Made by a program: the position numbers and the translations under genes. Source: Massilia mucilaginosa (lineage in GTDB: Bacteria; Pseudomonadota; Gammaproteobacteria; Burkholderiales; Burkholderiaceae_D). From it: 52,391 bases of DNA. The notes beneath the pieces are model-generated. The model searched no databases and was not told the origin of the DNA. It saw only the letters and a program-made list of their open reading frames with translations. Below, piece by piece: positions 1 to 7,415 of this stretch. The stretch spans positions 1 to 52,391 of the forward strand of contig NZ_WHJH01000050.1 in assembly GCF_011682145.1 (NCBI RefSeq), given 5' to 3'. Position 1 is the stretch's first letter, and the number at the start of each line of letters is the position of its first letter.

Positions 1-2
1 GG

Positions 3-470
3 CCGAAGGCCTGGCGCGTGCTTCTCAAGGCCGAGGTCATGGCGCTTGGCGAGAACACGCGCTTCATCGTCACCTCGCTGCCAGGACTCGATGCCGGCAT
101 GTTGTACGAGGATATTTATTGCGCGCGCGGTCAAGCCGAAAATTACATCAAGCATCTCAAGGATGACCTCGCCGCCGACCGTACTTCCTGCACCAGCTTT
201 CTCGCCAATTGCATGCGCTTGTTGCTGCACGCGGCGGCCTACATCCTGCATCAGCAACTGCGTACCGAAGGGCTGCGCCATACCGCGCTGTCGCAGGCGC
301 AGCCATCAACGGTCATTTCCAAACTGTTCAAAATCGCCGTGCAGGTCAGGCAGTACAAGAACAAGATTGTCCTTCACCTTCCGAGCGCCTGTCCGGCCAA
401 ACATCTGCTCCAGACCTTGACCGAACGACTGTACCTGTCGACACCGGCCAGGTCCCTCAACTCGTCCTGA
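3..470 (+). CDS. IS1380-family transposase, C-terminal part (cut by window edge)
   Basis: The reading frame is open from base 3, so the gene starts upstream of the window; about 155 C-terminal residues are seen. The stretch RGQAENYIKHLKDDLAADRT followed by a Cys-Met-Arg-Leu-Leu-Leu helix and AAYILHQQLR is the usual end of the IS1380-type DDE transposase, where the final acidic catalytic residue is the E of the QAEN segment (family knowledge). These proteins are commonly well over 400 residues, so roughly a third is visible. The stop at 470 is followed by 183 bases to the inverted repeat, as in a normal element, so this end looks intact. Confidence 0.75.
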   Translation, partial: PKAWRVLLKAEVMALGENTRFIVTSLPGLDAGMLYEDIYCARGQAENYIKHLKDDLAADRTSCTSFLANCMRLLLHAAAYILHQQLRTEGLRHTALSQAQPSTVISKLFKIAVQVRQYKNKIVLHLPSACPAKHLLQTLTERLYLSTPARSLNSS

Positions 471-635
471 GTAAGCCACGTCCGGTCTGCCGAGAACTGA
501 CCACCAACCCGCCAACCTTCAACCGCATACTGCTCCATTCGATGTCCCGTTCAATCGGGTAGGGGGGCTATTGCCCGCGACATCGTGATCGTCACTGAGG
601 AGCTCATGTATCGCCGAACCGGCACTGCGGTGGCA

Positions 636-653
636 GTTTATGAAACATTCAGG
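636..653 (+). repeat. Terminal inverted repeat of left IS copy
   Basis: The 18 bases match the reverse complement of 52269-52286 at 17 of 18 positions. They are followed by CTAG at 654-657, mirroring the CTAG at 52265-52268 next to the other copy. Confidence 0.8.
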
Positions 654-691
654 CTAGATAGCTGCGCTGCTTCTCTTAAGGATCAGTTCGT

Positions 692-718
692 GTCCGAATG
701 TCAGACCTGACACCGGAC
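692..718 (-). terminator. Possible hairpin terminator downstream of the TorF-like gene
   Basis: GTCCGAATGTCAG pairs with CTGACACCGGAC with one bulged base and a very short loop. It lies 24 bases beyond the stop of the minus-strand operon ending at 742. There is no clear T-run, and part of the sequence (GACACCGGAC) is directly repeated at 721-730, so the structure may simply reflect that repeat. Confidence 0.3.
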
Positions 719-741
719 GTGACACCGGACGAAGGGGTGGA

Positions 742-1434
742 TCAGAACGAGCGGCCGACGGTGAGCACCAGCCCATTGCGCGAGCCGATACTGCCGCTCG
801 ACCGGGCGTAGGCGCCCCGCTCCGCTTGCAGCGCGTCCCACGCGGCTTGCATTTTCCACGCCTCGATGCTCACGCTGATGCCGATCCGTCCGTCCACCCG
901 CGCGCCGGAGGTGTAGCGCGGCACCTTTGATACCGGGCGCAGGTAGCCGACCCGCGCGAACAATCCCACATCGTCGGTGAGCGCCACGCCGCCATTGAGT
1001 TCCCCGTACACCGTGCGCATGCTGGTGCCCAAGTAGGCCGGCGAGTACGATAACCTGCCACTGAGCCGGTCGCCGCCCAGCCCCGCATACACTTCGCGGT
1101 AGTTGAGGGCCGACATGGTCGAAAAGGTGTGATTCGATGCCCCGACTTCCCACGACGGCCCCGATGTCATGCGGCGCGCGTAGCCGGCGTAGCCGATCGC
1201 GTACACGCCGCGCGGCGTACCGCTCATCTTGAGCAGCGATGCGAAGGCGCCCGCGTAAAAGCCGCTGCGGGTGTCGAACGAGAGGTTGAACTGGGCCACC
1301 GGGTCGCCCTTGCTGTAGCCGATGCCGCGATAGTAATAGTCGGAGACGAGCGACACGCTGCCGCTGGCCTGGGCGCAGGCGTTGCCGCCGGCAAGGCAGG
1401 ATGCCAGTGCGAGCGCACGCCGCCATCTACGCAA
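742..1434 (-). CDS. TorF-like putative porin (TIGR02001-type outer membrane protein)
   Basis: A 230-residue outer-membrane beta-barrel protein of unknown transport role. Residues 1-22 form a signal peptide (basic start, hydrophobic ALALASCLAG, cleavage near ACAQA). The mature part begins SGSVSLVSDYYYRGIGYSKG, typical of the TIGR02001/TorF family, and continues as alternating strands ending in Phe (VGRSF), the usual barrel end signal. The start is a TTG at 1434: a GGAG ribosome site sits 6 bases upstream, and the only nearby ATG is in another frame. It follows the S8 protease by 24 bases and should be the last gene of the sigma-factor operon. Function is inferred from family only. Confidence 0.75.
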   Translation of the reverse strand: MRRWRRALALASCLAGGNACAQASGSVSLVSDYYYRGIGYSKGDPVAQFNLSFDTRSGFYAGAFASLLKMSGTPRGVYAIGYAGYARRMTSGPSWEVGASNHTFSTMSALNYREVYAGLGGDRLSGRLSYSPAYLGTSMRTVYGELNGGVALTDDVGLFARVGYLRPVSKVPRYTSGARVDGRIGISVSIEAWKMQAAWDALQAERGAYARSSGSIGSRNGLVLTVGRSF

Positions 1435-1458
1435 GGGCTGCTCCGCGCGCGGCGGCGT

Positions 1459-2679
1459 TCAGGGCTGGCGGACGATCTTGGGCGGCGTGACCTCGACGCA
1501 GACGCATGTACATTTTCCTGTGAGGCGGGTGACGGTGGCGCAAAGGTTGATGCCGCCCGGCTGCAGTACGATGCTCGATCGGACCTGCGGCAAGGTGAGC
1601 CCGGGTCGCAGCTCGCTCAGCACGGCCATCATGCCAGAGATATGCGCCGCTGAATAGGACGACCCCGAAACCATGCCCCAGCGCGCCCCCGGCGCGGCGG
1701 TCGGAATGTCGCGCCCGGGCGCCATCAGCACCTGTGCGCTCAACTGCCGGCTGCTGTCGGCAGCGACCGCGAACACGCCCGGATGCGAGGCCGGAAAGCC
1801 GCCGTCGGCGCTGGCCGCGTCGACCGCGCCCACCACCCGCACGCCGCGCGCGCAGGCGACGTCGATCAGTTCGCGCAGCAGCCGGTCGGCCGGCCCCGAC
1901 AGACTCAGATTGATCACCTGCGCCCCGTGCATCAGCGCGAAATTGATCGCCTTGGCCAGGGTGAAGCTGTTGCAGCGGGTGGCGCCGCCGGCCACTTGCC
2001 AGCATGCGCGCAGCGCCATCAGGCGCGCGTCCGGCGCCACGCCTTCGATGCCCACGCCATTGCCGGCCAGCGCCGCGATCACCGCGGCCACGCCGGTGCC
2101 GTGGGTTTCGGCGGCGTATTGCTGTCCATCGACAAAATTCTCCTGGAAGGCGACCTGCCCGGCCAGGTCGGGATGGTCGGTTTCGATGCCGCTGTCGATC
2201 ACCGCCACCAGCACCTTGCGCCCGGTGGCGGCCTTGCGTACTTCGCCCAGCTGCCACTGGAGGGCGGCCGGCTGCACCGGGTACAGCGGGTCGCTGGCCT
2301 GGGCCGAGAAGGTGTTGATCGATTGCGCCCAGTCGACCCGCGCGTCGCGCGAGAGCGCTTCGACGATCTTGCCCGGCTCGGCGCCGGCCGGTGCGGCCAT
2401 GCGGTAGCAGTCGACGTTCAGGGCCGGCATGGGCCAGCCTTCGAGGATGGTCAGGCCGTGCTCGCGCGCCAGCGCTTCGGCGATGCGGCGCCGCGCCAGG
2501 CGTCCGGCGTCGTCGCGGTAGTTGGCGCCGTAGGCGGCGTCGGGCCGGAAGTGCGGCGCCGGCAAATGCAGCATGACCAGGATCTGGCGCACCTCGGCCT
2601 GGACCTGCACTGGCGCCGCTTCCTGGGCGCGGCCGCTCAGCGCCGTCAGGAGCAGCAGCGCCGACAGCAGAAGGCGCAT
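1459..2679 (-). CDS. S8 family serine peptidase (subtilisin-like), secreted
   Basis: A subtilase of 406 residues if started at the ATG at 2679; a GTG one codon earlier (2682) is also possible. A signal peptide covers about residues 1-19 (LLLSALLLLTALSGRAQ). Residues about 25-125 look like a propeptide, ending EALSRDARVDWAQ. The catalytic triad is clear: Asp162 in VAVIDSGIETDHPD, His193 in ETHGTGVAA, Ser341 in GSSYSAAHISGM. The last 30 residues carry four cysteines (CATVTRLTGKCTCVC), probably disulfide-bonded. The stop of the anti-sigma gene overlaps the start (TGATG), so the two are translationally coupled. It may act in the periplasm or outside; its link to the sigma factor is discussed in the findings. 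Confidence 0.88.
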   Translation of the reverse strand: MRLLLSALLLLTALSGRAQEAAPVQVQAEVRQILVMLHLPAPHFRPDAAYGANYRDDAGRLARRRIAEALAREHGLTILEGWPMPALNVDCYRMAAPAGAEPGKIVEALSRDARVDWAQSINTFSAQASDPLYPVQPAALQWQLGEVRKAATGRKVLVAVIDSGIETDHPDLAGQVAFQENFVDGQQYAAETHGTGVAAVIAALAGNGVGIEGVAPDARLMALRACWQVAGGATRCNSFTLAKAINFALMHGAQVINLSLSGPADRLLRELIDVACARGVRVVGAVDAASADGGFPASHPGVFAVAADSSRQLSAQVLMAPGRDIPTAAPGARWGMVSGSSYSAAHISGMMAVLSELRPGLTLPQVRSSIVLQPGGINLCATVTRLTGKCTCVCVEVTPPKIVRQP

Positions 2680-3317
2680 CACGGCGCGCTCCGCGGCCCG
2701 AGCGCTTCGGCCAGCTGCACGTCGGCGTCGGCGCGCAGCACGGCGAGCGCGCTGGACTGGCCGCCCGGCGGCGCGCTGAGGACAAAGGCGCCGGTGACGG
2801 TCGGCCCGTCGACCACGCGCGCGCCGCTGGCCTGCAAAAGGCGCTGCACCTCGCGCAGGCTGGCGTCGGGCTGGAAGACGACGACGATGGTGCCGGCCGG
2901 CGCCGGGGCGGCGTTACTCAGTGCCTGGTAGGCCTCGCCCTTGCCCACCGGCGCGATCATCTGGATCACCAGCACGGTGATCAGGGCGCACTGCCCCGCC
3001 ATCGCCCACGGCATCCAGCCGCCGCCGAACCAGGCGCGCATGCCGGACGCCTTGACGGGCGCCGCGCTGTGTTGGGGGCCGAGGCGTGGCATCAGGCGCG
3101 CCAGTGCGCGCTCCGGATCGAGTCCGGATGGTTCGGCCGGCGCCGCGGCCTGCAACTGGCGCTGCCAGGCGACTGCGCCGGCGCATTGCGCGCAGTGCCG
3201 CAGGTGCGCGCGCACCTCGGCCGCCTCGCTCTCGTCCAGGGTGCCGTTGGCGAACCACGGCAGCAAATCGCGCATCGACTGGTGCGACGCGCTGGTTGGT
3301 TCTTGGTTCAGGTTCAT
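2679..3317 (-). CDS. Membrane anti-sigma factor with zinc finger and propeptide-like periplasmic domain
   Basis: A 212-residue single-pass membrane protein expected to hold the adjacent ECF sigma factor inactive. Residues 14-50 form a ZAS-type domain with His38-x3-Cys42-x2-Cys45. A membrane segment lies at about 102-124 (AMAGQCALITVLVIQMIAPV). The remaining periplasmic part (142-212) has the pattern IVVVFQPDASLREVQRLL ... GARVV ... GAFVLSAPPG ... VLRADADVQLAEAL, which resembles the propeptide/inhibitor domain of subtilases rather than a known sensor domain. Its start ATG overlaps the sigma stop by four bases (ATGA), which decides the start; the longer open frame upstream is not used. It is coupled downstream to the S8 protease. 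Confidence 0.8.
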   Translation of the reverse strand: MNLNQEPTSASHQSMRDLLPWFANGTLDESEAAEVRAHLRHCAQCAGAVAWQRQLQAAAPAEPSGLDPERALARLMPRLGPQHSAAPVKASGMRAWFGGGWMPWAMAGQCALITVLVIQMIAPVGKGEAYQALSNAAPAPAGTIVVVFQPDASLREVQRLLQASGARVVDGPTVTGAFVLSAPPGGQSSALAVLRADADVQLAEALGPRSAP

Positions 3318-3910
3318 GACAATTCTTCCTGATGTGCGGACAGCAGCACCCTGAGGCGCTGCCGCGCGTGAAACATCCGCGTTTTTACGGTATTGACCGG
3401 GCATCCCATCGTCTCGGCGATTTCCTGGTAGCCCATGTCGTGGTAATAGGTCAGCGTGACGACCACCCGCTGTTCGAGCGAGAGCGCCTTGAGCGCTTCG
3501 CCCACGCCCTGCTCCAACTGCTGCTGCCCGATGGCGTACTCCGGTTCCTGGCGCGCGTCGCCCGCTTCCAGCTCAAAATTCGATTCCACCGGCTCGTCGC
3601 GCATGTTGACCGCCTTCAGTCCCTGGCGGTAGGCGATGGCGAAGATCCAGGTCGACACCTTGCAGGTGTGGTCGAACGTGTGCGCCTTCTGCCACACCAC
3701 CAGCATGGTGTCGTTCACGACTTCTTCGATCAGGGCGCCGTCGCGCACTATCCGGTCCAGAAAGCGCGCCAGCCGTCCGAAGTAGATCCGGTACAGCGCC
3801 TGGAAGGCGTTCCGGTCCCCGCCCGCGATCAGGGCAATCAACTCCGTCTCGCTCGACCCGGACGGTCCGGCTGGCGCCCTCCCGAAACGCGCTCTCCATT
3901 GTTTCAGCAT
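3314..3910 (-). CDS. ECF-type RNA polymerase sigma factor (RpoE-like)
   Basis: A 198-residue sigma-70 family factor with only regions 2 and 4. Region 2 spans about residues 40-105 (LYRIYFGRLARFLDRIV, EEVVNDTMLVVWQKAHTF, STWIFAIAYRQGLK), and region 4 spans about 138-192 (EQRVVVTLTYYHDMGYQEIA, then the helix-turn-helix with CPVNTVKTRMFHARQRLR). A roughly 15-residue acidic linker (ESNFELEAGDARQEPEY) separates them. It is first in an operon with its anti-sigma factor, an S8 protease and a porin-like protein. As usual for ECF factors it probably drives its own promoter in 3911-4108, though I cannot single out the motif. Confidence 0.9.
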   Translation of the reverse strand: MLKQWRARFGRAPAGPSGSSETELIALIAGGDRNAFQALYRIYFGRLARFLDRIVRDGALIEEVVNDTMLVVWQKAHTFDHTCKVSTWIFAIAYRQGLKAVNMRDEPVESNFELEAGDARQEPEYAIGQQQLEQGVGEALKALSLEQRVVVTLTYYHDMGYQEIAETMGCPVNTVKTRMFHARQRLRVLLSAHQEELS

Positions 3911-4108
3911 GCTTCGATGTTCTCCACGATGTTTTCTACTTCTGCGGTGAATACTTGCCCGCAGCGAAAAGGTTCATGCTGCCGAGAAAAATATATCGCT
4001 CAAATCCAGCCCCCCTGATTCTACACGTGGCAATTTTTACAAAAAATTTGCAAAAGCATTGAACCTTTTATACCCGGGCCCGTATTGACCGTTCAATAAG
4101 ACCGAACA
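3911..4108. promoter_or_regulatory. Divergent promoter region, sigma-factor operon / MrtJ operon
   Basis: These 198 bases separate two divergent operons and are clearly more A/T-rich than the flanking genes, especially 4030-4075. On the plus strand TTGCAA (4048-4053) and TTATAC (4068-4073) could form a poor sigma-70 promoter, but the spacing is short (14 bases). No inverted-repeat operator is evident. Confidence 0.35.
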
Positions 4109-4480
4109 ATGCATCGTTACCACCGAAGGATCAGTATTTTGTTTGCCCTGTGCGGCCCATCACTTCTCGATCACTCGGCGGCCGGCCTGTTTCGCCTGTT
4201 GTTGCTCGCGCCGTTGCTGGAAGAACTGATTGTGCGCGCCGGCCTGCAGGAGTGGCTGATGCGCAAGGGCAGCCCTGCGGCACTGGTGCTGGGCGTGCCG
4301 GCACTGGCCTTCAGCCTGCTGCACGTGATGTCGGGTGGGCAAGCCATGGCGGCGGTGTTGTTGCCGGGACTGGCATTCGGACTGATTTACCGCCGCTGGC
4401 GCGACTGGCGGCTGTGCGCACTGGTCCACGCGCTGTGTAACGGTGTCGCACTGAGTTTTTGCAGTTTCAGCATTCATTAG
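4109..4480 (+). CDS. mrtJ: JDVT-CTERM system glutamic-type intramembrane protease (MrtJ-like, CPBP family)
   Basis: A small (123-residue) hydrophobic protein of the CPBP/Abi intramembrane protease family. All three family motifs are present: Glu38-Glu39 with Arg43 (LEELIVRAGLQEW), His72 in FSLLHV, and His107 with Asn111 (LVHALCNGVAL). It is shorter than most CPBP proteases, as expected for the sorting-dedicated type. The next gene, 31 bases downstream, encodes a protein with a JDVT-CTERM-type tail, so this is probably the enzyme that cleaves that tail. The pairing is known for this family; the specific substrate is inferred from adjacency. Confidence 0.8.
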   Translation: MHRYHRRISILFALCGPSLLDHSAAGLFRLLLLAPLLEELIVRAGLQEWLMRKGSPAALVLGVPALAFSLLHVMSGGQAMAAVLLPGLAFGLIYRRWRDWRLCALVHALCNGVALSFCSFSIH

Positions 4481-4511
4481 ATAACAAACAGAAACAACAA
4501 CAGGAGTAGCA

Positions 4512-6641
4512 ATGACGGGATTTCGACTGAATCAATCCGGCCTGCGGCATCACATGCGCGGCGCCGGCCTGTGCGCGCTGCTGGCCATTAGCCAGGCCCA
4601 CGCGGCCGATGCGCTGCACGGCAAGACGCTGTACCTGAACGGCCCGGCCGGCGGCGGCACCGCCTGCGCGCGCTGCCATACCGCGTCGCCGACCGCCAAC
4701 GTCAGCAAAATCCTGAGCGCGGCCGATAATCCGGCCGCCATCAGCGCTGCGATTGCGGCCAACAAGGGCGGCATGGGCAATATCTACGCCGGTAAATTGT
4801 CAGATGTCGATCTGGCCGACCTTGCAGCCTTCATCGGCAACCCGGGCGTGAGCGCGGCGCCGGCGGCCAGCCTCAATCCCTCCAGCCTTGCCTTCAGCGG
4901 CACGGTGCTCGGGCAGGCCAGCACCGCCCTTGCCGCCACCCTGGCCAACACCGGCTCGGGCGCGCTCAATATCGATACCATCGGCCTGACCGGGGCCGCA
5001 GCGGCCGATTTCAGCATCGCCGGCGGCACCTGTGCGCCCGGCGGCGCGGTGGCGGCGGGCGCCAACTGCACGGTGCTGGTCAGCTTCAAGCCGAGCGTCG
5101 CCGGCGCGCGCAGCGCCAGCCTGGCCGTGGCCCACAACGGCACCGGCGGCAGCAGCAGCGTGGCCCTGAGCGGCACCGGCAGCGCGGCGCCCCAGGCCAC
5201 CATTGGCGTATCGGCCACCAGCATCAACTTCGGCGCGCTGGCCACCAATGCGCCATCGGCCCCGCAAAGCATCACGCTCAATAACAGCGGCCAGACCGCC
5301 CTGACCTTCAGCAGCATCACGCTGGCGGGAACCAGCGGCGCCATCTTCACGCTCGGCGGCGACTGCGCGGTGAGCAAACCGCTGGCCGGCGGCGCCAGCT
5401 GCGCGCTGACGGTGGCGGCGCAGCCCACCGCCAGCGGCGCCTTTACCGGCAATCTGACGGTGGCCTCGAATGCCGCCAACGGCAACGTCACCATCGGCCT
5501 GGCCGGCAGCGGCGCCAGCGCGGCGGCGGCGGCCAGCGCCACGCCGAACGTGCTGGCCTTCGGCAGCCAGACCATCGGCGGCGCCGCCGCCACCCAGAAC
5601 GTCACGCTCACCAATTCCGGCAACGTGGCGCTGACCTTCTCGTCGATCGCCGTCAATGGCGCGGGCGGATTCAGCGTGGCGCCGGGCAGTCACTGCGGCG
5701 CGCCGCTGGCGCCGGGCGCCGCCTGCAGCGTGCCGGTACTGTTCGCCCCGTCGGCCAACGGTGCGTTTGCGGGCACGCTGGTGGCCACCTTCAACGGCGG
5801 CGCCGTGCAGGTTCCCGTCAGCGGCGCCGGTACCACGGCCGCTGTCGCCACGCCAAGCTTGTCGGACACCGGTCCCATTGGTTTCGGCGAAATCCAGGTC
5901 GGTAAAAGCGCAACGCCGCACACGACGGTGCTGCGCAATCCCGGTACAGCGGCACTGACCATCGCCACCCTGGTGATCGACGGCGCCAACGGCGGCGACT
6001 TTGTCCTCGGCGGCACCTGCGCGCTCAACGGCACGGTCAGTCCGGCAGGCAGCTGCACCATCGAAACCACCTTCAAACCGGGCGCACCGGGTGCGCGCGC
6101 CGCCTCCCTGCTGCTGGCGACCAACGGCGGCACGCAATTCTCGCTGCCGTTGAGCGGCACCGGCACCGCCATCGCGGCGCCACCTGCCCTCACGCTCACG
6201 CCGCAGTCGTTCGACTTTGGCGCCAGCGCGGCGTCCAAGCGTTTCACGCTGACCAATGCGGGCACCGCCGCCATCAAGCTGTCGGCGGCGACCTTCAGCG
6301 GACCATTCGCGCGCGTGAATGACGCCAGCGGCTGCGCGGCCTTGCCGTTTGCGCTGCAACCGGGCGCCTCGTGCGACCTGGTGGTCGGCTACACCCCGGC
6401 CGCTTCGGGCGCCAGCAGCGGCAGCGTGGTGCTGCAGGCCGACGGCGGCGCCAGCTGGACCATCGCACTGGCCGGCCAGGCCGCAGCGGTCCCGGCCAAC
6501 GCCAACCCGGCGCCGGCGCAGAACCAGGGCGGCGGAGGCTGTTCCTCGGTACGCGATGGCAGCGATCCGATGCTGGCCCTGCTGGCACTGATGGCGGCGG
6601 CCGTCCTCTTCTGGCGCCGCCGCAATCCGGCGCAGTCATGA
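4512..6641 (+). CDS. Monoheme c-type cytochrome with five choice-of-anchor D repeats and a JDVT-CTERM sorting tail
   Basis: A 709-residue exported protein. The signal peptide ends near residue 31 (ISQAHA/ADALHG). A cytochrome c domain follows at about 33-112, with the heme site Cys52-Ala-Arg-Cys55-His56 and a likely Met ligand in GGMGNIY. Five repeats of about 100 residues (roughly 122 to 665) each start with a SLAFG/INFGA/LAFGS-like strand and contain a paired-Cys loop such as GGTCAPG...GANCTVLVSF, typical of choice-of-anchor D (ASH-like) domains. The tail is GGGGCSS (Cys677), then DPMLALLALMAAAVLFW and WRRRNP, a JDVT-CTERM signal. An AGGAG site precedes the ATG. It is likely cut and anchored by the preceding protease at the cell surface or in the periplasm. 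Confidence 0.82.
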   Translation: MTGFRLNQSGLRHHMRGAGLCALLAISQAHAADALHGKTLYLNGPAGGGTACARCHTASPTANVSKILSAADNPAAISAAIAANKGGMGNIYAGKLSDVDLADLAAFIGNPGVSAAPAASLNPSSLAFSGTVLGQASTALAATLANTGSGALNIDTIGLTGAAAADFSIAGGTCAPGGAVAAGANCTVLVSFKPSVAGARSASLAVAHNGTGGSSSVALSGTGSAAPQATIGVSATSINFGALATNAPSAPQSITLNNSGQTALTFSSITLAGTSGAIFTLGGDCAVSKPLAGGASCALTVAAQPTASGAFTGNLTVASNAANGNVTIGLAGSGASAAAAASATPNVLAFGSQTIGGAAATQNVTLTNSGNVALTFSSIAVNGAGGFSVAPGSHCGAPLAPGAACSVPVLFAPSANGAFAGTLVATFNGGAVQVPVSGAGTTAAVATPSLSDTGPIGFGEIQVGKSATPHTTVLRNPGTAALTIATLVIDGANGGDFVLGGTCALNGTVSPAGSCTIETTFKPGAPGARAASLLLATNGGTQFSLPLSGTGTAIAAPPALTLTPQSFDFGASAASKRFTLTNAGTAAIKLSAATFSGPFARVNDASGCAALPFALQPGASCDLVVGYTPAASGASSGSVVLQADGGASWTIALAGQAAAVPANANPAPAQNQGGGGCSSVRDGSDPMLALLALMAAAVLFWRRRNPAQS

Positions 6642-6664
6642 TCAACCTACTTTACGGAACCGGC

Positions 6665-7174
6665 ATGAACAACTTCAAACGCAACACACGCGCACTCGCC
6701 GCGTCCCTTCTCCTGGCGCTGCTGGCGGCGCCGGCAAGCGCGCTGGAAGCGGGCAAGCCCGCTCCGGCGTTCGACCTGGCAGGTCCCGATGGCGCGGTCA
6801 AGCTGGAAAAATACGCCGGCAAGGTGGTGTATGTCGACTTCTGGGCATCCTGGTGCGGCCCTTGCCGCCAGTCGTTCCCGTGGATGAACGAGATGCAGGC
6901 CAAATACGGGGCGCAGGGCTTGCAGATTGTCGGCGTCAATGTCGACGCCAAGGTCGACGACGCGCGCACCTTTTTGGCGGGCACGCCGGCCAAGTTCGCG
7001 ATCGGCTTCGATCCGGCCGGCGCCACGCCGCGCAGCTATGGCGTCAAGGGCATGCCGAGCAGTGTGCTGATCGGGACGGACGGCAAGGTGATCTTCGAGC
7101 ATAGCGGCTTCAAGGCCGCCGACCGCGAGGAACTGGAAGCGAAGATCAAGGCGGCACTGGGAGCGAAGAAATGA
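6665..7174 (+). CDS. TlpA/ResA-like periplasmic thioredoxin
   Basis: A 169-residue thiol-disulfide protein. Residues 1-27 are a signal peptide (AASLLLALLAAPASA), then comes a TlpA/AhpC-type fold with KPAPAFDL, the active site Trp63-Cys64-Gly-Pro-Cys67 in FWASWCGPCRQ, and the cis-Pro loop KGMPSSVLIG. Such proteins reduce disulfides in cytochrome c maturation or in dedicated partners. The start ATG at 6665 is chosen because it begins the signal peptide; the upstream open frame overlaps the previous gene. Its stop overlaps the DUF4266 start by four bases (ATGA). The nearby DsbD could supply it with electrons (inference). Confidence 0.88.
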   Translation: MNNFKRNTRALAASLLLALLAAPASALEAGKPAPAFDLAGPDGAVKLEKYAGKVVYVDFWASWCGPCRQSFPWMNEMQAKYGAQGLQIVGVNVDAKVDDARTFLAGTPAKFAIGFDPAGATPRSYGVKGMPSSVLIGTDGKVIFEHSGFKAADREELEAKIKAALGAKK

Positions 7175-7410
7175 CGATGATGACCAGGATCGTGCTGCGC
7201 CTCGCCGCGGTAGCGGCGCTGGCTGCGGGCGCCACCGGCTGTTCGGCCATCACCCCGGTGCAAGCCTGGGAAAAAGGCACCCTGGCCAAGACCGAAATGC
7301 TGATGGAGGGCGACGGACTCGAAGCGCGCTTCAACGAGCATATTTACAACAGCCGCGAGGCGGCGTCCGGCGGCAGCGGTGTCGGTGGCGGCGGCTGCGG
7401 CTGCAATTGA
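7171..7410 (+). CDS. DUF4266 small lipoprotein with C-terminal Cys-Gly-Cys tail
   Basis: A 79-residue lipoprotein. The signal peptide ends in the lipobox ATGC (Cys24). The conserved core is VQAWEKGTLAKTEMLMEGDG, then NEHIYNSREAASGG, a good match to DUF4266. The protein ends in a flexible glycine-rich arm, GSGVGGGGCGCN, with Cys76 and Cys78 forming a CxC pair. Its function is not known. It is always a short neighbour of DUF3570 and TlpA genes in the clusters I know, and it is translationally coupled to the TlpA-like gene here. The CxC tail would be a natural substrate for that thioredoxin, which is a hypothesis. Confidence 0.8.
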   Translation: MTMMTRIVLRLAAVAALAAGATGCSAITPVQAWEKGTLAKTEMLMEGDGLEARFNEHIYNSREAASGGSGVGGGGCGCN

Positions 7411-7415
7411 GAGAG

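Larger units (their letters stand above)
1..653 (+). mobile_element. IS1380-family-like insertion sequence, right (3') end only
   Basis: This is the 3' part of an insertion sequence whose left end lies outside the window. It holds the C-terminal third of a transposase, about 183 bases of 3' non-coding DNA, and a terminal inverted repeat at 636-653 that reads CCTGAATGTTTCATAAAC from the outside inwards. The base after the repeat begins the tetranucleotide CTAG (654-657). A related end, in opposite orientation, starts at 52269. Both the 18-bp tip and an inner stretch (about 547-575) are shared between the two. The family call rests on the transposase residues; the exact IS name cannot be given from sequence alone. 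Confidence 0.75.

Noticed and set aside
701-730. GACACCGGAC direct repeat as an attachment site
   Set aside because: Two short copies 11 bases apart, with no integrase gene or tRNA nearby.
4860-6480. DNA repeats across the JDVT protein gene
   Set aside because: They are protein-level repeats of choice-of-anchor D domains; the DNA copies are diverged.
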